From positions 1-23,408 of the forward strand of contig WFPR01000199.1 in the NCBI GenBank assembly GCA_015487455.1: DNA of 23,408 nucleotides. Reading direction: 5' to 3'. A program made the position numbers and the translations under genes. Under the pieces are notes generated by a model. It saw only the letters and a program-made list of their open reading frames with translations. It made no database searches and was not told the DNA's origin. Positions 13,178 through 23,408 of this stretch are shown here, in pieces. Positions within the stretch are counted from its first letter, which is position 1. Each line of letters opens with the position of its first letter. Source of the stretch: Candidatus Bipolaricaulota bacterium (GTDB lineage: Bacteria > Bipolaricaulota > Bipolaricaulia > RBG-16-55-9).

Positions 13178-13719
13178 GGGAGCACGCCGGTCTCGGGCCC
13201 CGACTCCGGCTTGAGCGGCTTGAGGGGCTTGACCATGAGCAGGCCGTCCTGGCCCGGCCCGTAGTAGCCCGGCAGGCGCTCCTTCACCCGGAAGCCGTGC
13301 TTCTCATAGAGCTTGATGGCGGCTCGGTTGTCCGCCCGGACCTCGAGCTCGGCCGTCTCGGCCCCCAGCACCCTCAGATACTCGAGCCCCTCGCGCAGCA
13401 ACGCCTCGCCCACGCCCCGGCCCCGGCGGCGGGGGTCGACCGCGAAGTTCATGATGTGGCCCCGCCTCCCGTCGGGGTCGACGGGGAGGCCCACCAGCGC
13501 CCGGGTGCGCCGCTCCAGCCGCTCGAAGAACGACGGGATCCGCAGCCCGGCGATGATGTAGCCCACCACCTCGCCCGTCTCGTCGTCCTCGTAGACCAGA
13601 AATCCCCCCTCGCCCAGGTGCCCCCGCAACAGGGGCTCGGGCCAGGGGTTGGGGAAGGAGGCCCGCTCGATCTCGAGCACGCGCGGCAGGTCCCGCTCGG
13701 TCGCCACCCGGACGGCCAT
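13174..13719 (-). CDS. RimI-like GNAT N-acetyltransferase
   Basis: 181 aa. GNAT fold: RVATERDLPRVLEIERASFP, then GYIIAGLR, the acetyl-CoA loop RRRGRGVGEALL (97-108), LEVRADNRAAIKLYEKHGFR (N131, Y138) and GYYGPGQDGLLMVK. The LEVR-x-x-N and GYY signatures are those of RimI, which acetylates the N-terminus of ribosomal protein S18 (bS18), but an insertion (residues about 63-87) before the HIMNFAVDP strand resembles archaeal Nat enzymes. The substrate is therefore not certain. The stop overlaps the kinase ATG by 4 bp, and the DUF2905 gene lies 33 bp upstream in the same operon. Several further in-frame possibilities for the start are less likely than ATG 13719. Confidence 0.85.
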   Translation of the reverse strand: MAVRVATERDLPRVLEIERASFPNPWPEPLLRGHLGEGGFLVYEDDETGEVVGYIIAGLRIPSFFERLERRTRALVGLPVDPDGRRGHIMNFAVDPRRRGRGVGEALLREGLEYLRVLGAETAELEVRADNRAAIKLYEKHGFRVKERLPGYYGPGQDGLLMVKPLKPLKPESGPETGVLP

Positions 13720-13752
13720 CGTCCGTGCTGCCTTTCCCCCGCCCTTCCCCCC

Positions 13753-13977
13753 TCAGCGCCGGAGCAGCCAGTTGAGCAGCAGGGTGGCGATCAGGCTCAG
13801 GAGCAGCATCGTCACGATCGGGAAGTAGAACACGAAGCCGTCCCGCTTGATCACGATGTCGCCGGGCAGGCGGCCCACCAGCGGGAGCTTCTCGAAGGCG
13901 AGCAACAGCAGCCCAAGGGCCGCGAGCAGGCCGCCGGTGAGGAGCAGCAGCTTGCCCAGCGCCGAGAGGTCCTCCAT
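13753..13977 (-). CDS. DUF2905 family small membrane protein
   Basis: 74 aa, matching DUF2905 in length and pattern: a first hydrophobic helix (LGKLLLLTGGLLAALGLLLL), the conserved central block GRLPGDIVIKRDGFVFYFPI, then a second helix (MLLLSLIATLLLNWLL). The function of the family is unknown. ATG 13977 is chosen because an upstream in-frame ATG (13989) overlaps the candidate -10 box. It is the first gene of the operon leading to the acetyltransferase and two-component system and is divergent from hpf. Confidence 0.85.
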   Translation of the reverse strand: MEDLSALGKLLLLTGGLLAALGLLLLAFEKLPLVGRLPGDIVIKRDGFVFYFPIVTMLLLSLIATLLLNWLLRR

Positions 13978-13987
13978 GGCGCGGACC

Positions 13988-14016
13988 ATTGTAAAAGGGG
14001 GGCCCTTGCGCTTCAA
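13988..14016 (-). promoter_or_regulatory. Candidate promoter of the DUF2905-rimI-kinase-regulator operon
   Basis: On the minus strand: TTGAAG (14016-14011), a 17-bp spacer, TACAAT (13993-13988). The ATG at 13977 begins 10 nt past the -10 box, so the mRNA would be leaderless or nearly so, in keeping with the lack of any Shine-Dalgarno. Confidence 0.55.
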
Positions 14017-14039
14017 CGGGGGCGGGGAAGCCCGGAAAA

Positions 14040-14055
14040 GCCCTTTGGAAAGGGC
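14040..14055. promoter_or_regulatory. 16-bp palindrome between divergent promoters
   Basis: GCCCTTTGGAAAGGGC is a perfect palindrome sitting 1 bp before the hpf -35 box and 23 bp upstream of the opposite operon's -35. Position and symmetry suggest a dimeric regulator acting on both promoters. A hairpin would need only a two-base loop, so a DNA operator is more likely. Confidence 0.45.
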
Positions 14056-14056
14056 C

Positions 14057-14086
14057 TTGACGGGGCCGGGGGCCGTGTGCTATGAT
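14057..14086 (+). promoter_or_regulatory. Extended -10 promoter of hpf
   Basis: TTGACG (14057-14062), an 18-bp spacer, TATGAT (14081-14086) preceded by TGC, which makes an extended -10. Only 17 nt separate the -10 from the hpf ATG, giving a 5' leader of about 10 nt. Confidence 0.65.
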
Positions 14087-14103
14087 GCCCCGCGCGAGCG
14101 GCG

Positions 14104-14664
14104 ATGAAGATCACGATCACCGAACGGCACATGCAGCCCAGCCGGGAGCTGCAGGAGTACGCCCTCTCCAAGGTCCAGCACCTGGAGCACTACTTCGAGG
14201 GGATCGTCAGCGTCGAGATCATCCTCGACGAGGAGAAGGAGCGGAAGATCTGCGAGCTGGTCGCCCACTTCGTGCGGCGCAAGATGGTCATGGCCAAGGC
14301 GGTCGCCGACGACTTCTACGCGGCCATCGACGCGGCCGTCGACAAGCTCAAGAAGCAGGTCCTGCGCTTCAAGGACAAGCTGCAGGACACCCGCCTGACG
14401 GGGAAGGAGCTCGAGGCCCTTCAGCAGCAACGGCAGGAGGCGGCCTCGCTGGGGGGCGATCGCGATCGGGAGCCGCGCCTGCCCGACGTCATCCGCACCC
14501 CGGTGCCGCTCGGCAAGCCCATGACCGTGGAGGAGGCGATCCTCCAGCTCGAGGCCTCCGACAAGCGGGACGTCCTGATCTTCGTGGACGCCGAGCGGGG
14601 CGCGCTCAGCGTCCTCCACCGTCGACCCGACGGGAAGTACGAGCTGCTCGAGCCCGAGACCTAG
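14104..14664 (+). CDS. hpf: Long-form ribosome hibernation promoting factor
   Basis: 186 aa. The N-terminal ribosome-binding domain (1-100, MKITITERHMQPSRELQEYA; FYAAIDAAVDKLKKQVLRFK) is joined by a variable linker (about 100-125) to the C-terminal dimerisation domain (about 126-186, VIRTPVPLGKPMTVEEAILQ; VLIFVDAERGALSVLHRRPD). This two-domain form dimerises 70S ribosomes into inactive 100S particles when growth stops. The usual FF of the C-terminal domain motif is replaced by DVLIFVD. No Shine-Dalgarno is seen, consistent with a very short leader from the extended -10 promoter. It is divergent from the DUF2905 operon. Confidence 0.94.
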   Translation: MKITITERHMQPSRELQEYALSKVQHLEHYFEGIVSVEIILDEEKERKICELVAHFVRRKMVMAKAVADDFYAAIDAAVDKLKKQVLRFKDKLQDTRLTGKELEALQQQRQEAASLGGDRDREPRLPDVIRTPVPLGKPMTVEEAILQLEASDKRDVLIFVDAERGALSVLHRRPDGKYELLEPET

Positions 14665-14722
14665 CCAGCCGACCTCGTCGAGCCCGAACGAACCGACCGA
14701 GCGAGCGGGAAGGGGGGAAGGG

Positions 14723-15748
14723 ATGGTCAAGGCGGTCTCCCTCTTCTCCGGGAGCCTGGCCAGCCTGGTCGCCACCGCGCTGATCGCCCGCGAGCCGGAG
14801 GTCGAGGAGGTCAAGCTCCTCCACTTCCGCTCGCCGTTCTTCCGGGAGTTCGAGCGGACCAAGGAGCTGGGGCGGCAGCACTTCAACGGCTCGTTCCGCA
14901 GTCAGAGCGTCAAGCGTGACATCCTGGAGCTGCACCCCCTCGCCTCCGGCGACTACAGCCCCCCGGCGTGCTGCTGGGGCTGCCGGAGGCTGCTGCTGCA
15001 CAAGGCCCTGCGCTACATGAAGCGGGTCGGCGCCGACTTCCTGATCACGGGCGAGCGGGTCGGGGCGCGGGGGCTCGGCCGGACCGAGATGGTGCGGATC
15101 GCGGAGGAGGCGGGCGTCGGGGAGCGGGTGCTCCGGCCCCTCTCCGCCAAGCTCCTGCCGCCGACGCTGCCCGAGCGCCGGGGCTGGGTCGACCGCGAGC
15201 GCCTGCTCGACCTGACCCACGGGGACGACGAGCGGCTCCGACAAGTTGCCCAGGAGCTGGGGATCCGAGCGGAGGGCTTCCCGGCGGCGCAACGCTGCAA
15301 GCTCCTCCTGCCCCACTTCGGCCGACGGCTGGCCGAGCTGCGGCGCGAGGGGGACCTCACCCTCACCCTCAACGGGCTCGAGCTGCTCGAGTTCCCGCTG
15401 TACTACAGGCGGCCGCCCGACGTCAAGATCGTGCTCGGGCGCAGCGACGAGGAGAAGAGGCGCCTGCAGACCTTCTTCCTCCCCGACGACCTGCGGCTGT
15501 ACATCCCGTCGGGGCGCGGCCCCATGGCCCTGGTGCGGGCCAACTGGCGGGAGAAGAGCGAGGCGGAGGTCCGGCAGATCGTCGAGCTGGCCGCCCGCCT
15601 CGCCGCCATGCACGCCGACGTCGGCAAGGGCCACAAGGTGCAGGCCAACTACCGCTTTGAGAGCTCCCAGGAGACCCGCTGCATCCAGATCGTCCCCTTC
15701 TCCTCGGAGCGCGAGCTCGAACGGCACGGCATCCGGCTGGGGTTCTAG
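14723..15748 (+). CDS. PP-loop ATPase superfamily protein, tRNA-thiolase-like, with degenerate PP-loop
   Basis: 341 aa. It belongs by sequence to the ThiI/MnmA-related PP-loop proteins: LRPLSAKLLPPTLPERRGWVDR is characteristic, as are FLITGERVGARGLGR and the cysteine block PPACCWGC (C83, C84, C87). C192 lies in FPAAQRC, where relatives have a conserved Cys. The nucleotide loop, normally SGGxDS, reads S9-G-S-L-A13-S, so the second Gly and the Asp are lost. The C-terminal third (KIVLGRSDEEKRRLQTFF, then RLYIPSGRGPMALVRANW) resembles the NFACT-R/DUF814 tail found in such proteins. A tRNA-modification or sulfur-transfer role is likely by family, but catalysis is questionable. AGGGGGGA lies upstream of ATG 14723. 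Confidence 0.75.
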   Translation: MVKAVSLFSGSLASLVATALIAREPEVEEVKLLHFRSPFFREFERTKELGRQHFNGSFRSQSVKRDILELHPLASGDYSPPACCWGCRRLLLHKALRYMKRVGADFLITGERVGARGLGRTEMVRIAEEAGVGERVLRPLSAKLLPPTLPERRGWVDRERLLDLTHGDDERLRQVAQELGIRAEGFPAAQRCKLLLPHFGRRLAELRREGDLTLTLNGLELLEFPLYYRRPPDVKIVLGRSDEEKRRLQTFFLPDDLRLYIPSGRGPMALVRANWREKSEAEVRQIVELAARLAAMHADVGKGHKVQANYRFESSQETRCIQIVPFSSERELERHGIRLGF

Positions 15749-15805
15749 CCGCTCCATAGCCGCCCCAACACGCCGCACGACGGCGACGAAGGAGCACGAG
15801 CGACG

Positions 15806-17890
15806 GTGGAGCGTCAGGAGGCGACGGACACGGCCCCCGTCTCGAGGATCCTGGAGGGGCTCAACCCCGAGCAGCGCGAGGCCGTGACCCTCACGGAGGG
15901 GCCGCTGCTCATTTTAGCGGGGCCGGGCAGCGGCAAGACCCGCGTCATCACCCACAAGATCGCGTACTTGCTGGCCCGGGGCGTCTCCCCCCACGAGATC
16001 CTGGGGGTCACGTTCACGAACAAGGCCGCCGACGAGATGAAGGCCCGCGTCCGGGCGCTTCTGGGCGAGCACCCGCCCCTGGCCCAAACACAGATGCCCT
16101 GGATCCACACGTTCCACGCCACGTGCGCCCGCATCCTCCGCGCGCACATTGCGCGCCTGGCGCCCGGCTACGGCCCCGACTTCTCCATTCTGGACGAGAA
16201 CGACCAGCGCGAGGTCCTGGCGCGCGTCCTCAAGGAGCTCGACCTCGCGACGGAGGAGCTGAGCCCCGGCTTCTGCGCCCAGGCGATCGCGCGGGCCAAG
16301 GACGAGCTGGTCGGCCCCGAGGCGTTCCCGGAGCGCTACGCCGGGCGGCTGGAGCCCTTCGTGCTCGAGCGGCTGGCCCGCGTCTACGCCCGCTACCAGG
16401 CGGAGCTCCAAAGGAGCAACGCGCTCGACTTCGGCGACCTCATCCGGCTGACCGTCGAGCTGTTCCGCCGCGCCCCGGACGTGCTCGAGCACGTCCGCCG
16501 ACGGTTCCAGTACGTGCTCGTCGACGAGTATCAAGACATCAACCACGCGCAATACGCCTTCACGAAGCTGTTGGCGGAGGGGGCGCGACACGTCGCCGTC
16601 GTCGGCGACGAGGATCAAGCCATTTTCAGCTGGCGGGGCTCCGACCCACAATATTTGATGCGCTTCGCGCGGGACTTCCCCGACGCCCGCGTCGTCGAGC
16701 TGACGCGCCACTACCGCTGGCCGCACGGCGATCGCATTTTCCGGGCCGCCCGGCGCCTGATCGAGCACAACGCGGGGCGGCTGAAGCGGCGCCTGCGGGC
16801 CGACGGGCTGCAGGGGACGGGCGAGCCCGTCCGGCTCATCCTCGCTCGGGACGAGCGCCACGAGGCCCAGGCGATCGTCCGCGAGATCGAGCGCCTCCAC
16901 CGTGAGGAGGGCGTGGCGCTGGCGCAGATCGCCGTGCTCTACCGCGTAAACACCCTGTCGCGCGTCCTCGAGGAGGCGCTGCTCCACGCGGGCGTCCCCT
17001 ACGAGGTGGTGCGGGGCTTTCGCTTCTACGAGCGCCGCGAGGTCAAGGACGTGTTGGCCTATCTGCGCTTCCTGGCCAACCCGGGCGACGAGATCAGCCT
17101 GCTGCGGGCGCTCCAGCGGCCGCGGCGCGGGCTGGGCGAGGCCACGCTCGCCAAGCTCCGGCGCTACGCTTCTGAGGAGGGCCTCCCGCTGTGGGAGGCG
17201 ATGCGCCGGGCCGCCGAGGGGGAGGGGGCTGGGGCTGCTGGGCTGCGGGGTCGGTCGCGCGAGGCGCTCCGGGCCTTCGTGGCCGCGATGGAGGGGCTGC
17301 TCGCGCTGCGGGATCGCCTGGCGCTGCCCGACCTCGCCCAGGTCGTCCTGGAGCGCAGCGGGTACCTCCGCAAGCTGGAGCAACTTCCCGACCCCGAGCG
17401 GACGGAGCGCCTGGGGAACGTGCGCGAGCTCGTCGGGCTCCTGGCCGAGTACGAGCGCCGGGCGGAGGCGGAGGGCCGGGTCGGGAGCCTGACGGAGTTC
17501 CTGGAGCAGGTCGCCCTGCTCTCCGAGGCCGACGCCTACTCGGGCGAGGGGGGCCGGGTGGCGCTCATGACCCTGCACGCCTCGAAGGGCCTCGAGTTCG
17601 ACGTGGTGTTCATCGCGGGGCTGGAGGAGGGCCTGCTGCCCCACGCCCGCTCGGTGGCCGAGGGCTTCCTGGAGGAGGAGCGGCGGCTGCTGTACGTGGG
17701 CATGACGCGGGCGCGCCGACGGCTGTACCTGACGCTGGCCCAACAGCGCTGGCTCCACGGGACGATGCGGCTGAACGGCCCGTCGCGCTTCCTCCTGGAG
17801 CTGCCGGAGGACGATCTTGCGATCGTCAACGTCAACGTCAACGGCGGGGGCGGGACGGGCTTGCACCGCGGAGGCGGTCTGCTATACTAA
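15806..17890 (+). CDS. UvrD/PcrA/Rep-type superfamily 1 DNA helicase
   Basis: 694 aa, 3'-5' helicase acting in repair and fork clearance. Motifs: LNPEQREAV (Q motif), Walker A GPGSGKTR (39-46), VTFTNKAADEMKARV (Ia), DEYQD (240-244), QAIFSWRGSDP (III), LTRHYRW (IV), LMTLHASKGLEFDVVFI (V), LLYVGMTRARRRLYL (VI). The start is GTG 15806 with AAGGAG about 12 nt upstream. The protein ends soon after the 2B/2A domains and lacks the C-terminal Tudor-like extension of PcrA; its tail is Asn/Val, Gly-rich, from a GTCAAC triple repeat. The -10 box of the downstream promoter overlaps its stop codon. uvrD or pcrA cannot be told apart here. Confidence 0.94.
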   Translation: MERQEATDTAPVSRILEGLNPEQREAVTLTEGPLLILAGPGSGKTRVITHKIAYLLARGVSPHEILGVTFTNKAADEMKARVRALLGEHPPLAQTQMPWIHTFHATCARILRAHIARLAPGYGPDFSILDENDQREVLARVLKELDLATEELSPGFCAQAIARAKDELVGPEAFPERYAGRLEPFVLERLARVYARYQAELQRSNALDFGDLIRLTVELFRRAPDVLEHVRRRFQYVLVDEYQDINHAQYAFTKLLAEGARHVAVVGDEDQAIFSWRGSDPQYLMRFARDFPDARVVELTRHYRWPHGDRIFRAARRLIEHNAGRLKRRLRADGLQGTGEPVRLILARDERHEAQAIVREIERLHREEGVALAQIAVLYRVNTLSRVLEEALLHAGVPYEVVRGFRFYERREVKDVLAYLRFLANPGDEISLLRALQRPRRGLGEATLAKLRRYASEEGLPLWEAMRRAAEGEGAGAAGLRGRSREALRAFVAAMEGLLALRDRLALPDLAQVVLERSGYLRKLEQLPDPERTERLGNVRELVGLLAEYERRAEAEGRVGSLTEFLEQVALLSEADAYSGEGGRVALMTLHASKGLEFDVVFIAGLEEGLLPHARSVAEGFLEEERRLLYVGMTRARRRLYLTLAQQRWLHGTMRLNGPSRFLLELPEDDLAIVNVNVNGGGGTGLHRGGGLLY
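17861..17888 (+). promoter_or_regulatory. Extended -10 promoter upstream of rpoC
   Basis: TATACT (17883-17888) preceded by TGC is a strong extended -10; TTGCAC (17861-17866), 16 bp upstream, is a weak -35. The hexamer overlaps the helicase TAA. It has the same form as the hpf promoter and again lies 16 nt from an ATG (17905). Confidence 0.6.
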
Positions 17891-17904
17891 AGGGCTGCCC
17901 GATC

Positions 17905-18018
17905 ATGCCGTTCAACCGGGAGGGACGACGGAGGTCAACGCGCACGCGGTGCGCGGCGGCCGTTCGTCTTTTGCTTTTGCGCGCCAACGCCGTTGAGGGC
18001 TCCACCTCTTGCCCTTAG
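17905..18018 (+). CDS. Possible 37-aa leader ORF before rpoC
   Basis: ATG 17905 to TAG 18018 encodes 37 residues beginning MPFNREGRRRSTRTRC and containing eight Arg. It begins 16 nt after the extended -10, the spacing seen at hpf. A perfect 6-bp hairpin (GCGCAC-GCG-GTGCGC, 17940-17954) lies inside it, with T-rich sequence (CTTTTGCTTTTG) beginning 13 nt further on, which could act as a weak attenuator. About 73 nt separate its stop from the rpoC start. It could be a regulatory leader peptide or an accident; there is no homology evidence. Confidence 0.3.
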   Translation: MPFNREGRRRSTRTRCAAAVRLLLLRANAVEGSTSCP

Positions 18019-18091
18019 CGAGTCCAGAGCCTACAGCCCAGGGGCGGGGAAGTCAAGGGTCAAGAGATCCTGCGATGAGGGGTGAGGGAAC

Positions 18092-23408
<5,317 letters not shown>

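Overview
The window is high-GC bacterial DNA. Its core is dense and mostly housekeeping, with translationally coupled gene ends (TGA/ATG overlaps). HslVU, a long-form hibernation factor, a DUF2905 protein, a DciA-type helicase loader, a bacterial beta-prime subunit with long insertions and sigma-70-like promoters all point to Bacteria. Several traits (inserted beta-prime domains, GTT-type HslV, DUF2905) fit a deep-branching, possibly thermophilic lineage, but I cannot name the phylum.

Layout. 1-1112: 3' part of a secreted-type parallel beta-helix protein. 1159-1460: a strong chromosomal-origin candidate, with eleven perfect TTTTCCACA DnaA boxes in two opposed arrays, then a GC-rich block, DnaA-trio-like triplets and an AT-rich stretch. 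1521-8274 (+): dciA, a GT4 glycosyltransferase, hslV, hslU, an MNT-HEPN fusion and thrS, all pointing away from the origin. 8276-10203: a visibly lower-GC island on the minus strand (Crp/Fnr-type regulator, a helical protein of unknown function, a short Tat-signal ORF). It is bracketed by a 37-bp near-identical copy of the thrS 3' end; the distal copy is the tail of a decayed second thrS 3' fragment.

10236-13977 (-): DUF2905 protein, RimI-like acetyltransferase, sensor kinase (two apparent frameshifts) and OmpR-type response regulator in one coupled operon, followed by a membrane-anchored protein whose upstream region holds 11-bp-phased repeats, a plausible target of that regulator. 14104-17890 (+): hpf, a PP-loop protein with a degenerate nucleotide loop, and a UvrD/PcrA helicase. 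17861-23408 (+): an extended -10 promoter, a possible 37-aa leader ORF and rpoC with a TTG start. No rpoB lies upstream of rpoC. The rpoC frame continues past the normal beta-prime C-terminus into a hexamer-repeat array and 21-bp tandem repeats, and is still open at the window edge.

Recurring theme: several promoters (before dciA, DUF2905, hpf and the rpoC leader ORF) put the -10 box only 10-17 nt from the start codon, which suggests leaderless or very short-leader mRNAs. The most interesting regions are the origin architecture, the island at the duplicated thrS end, the isolated rpoC, and the repeats at its 3' end.
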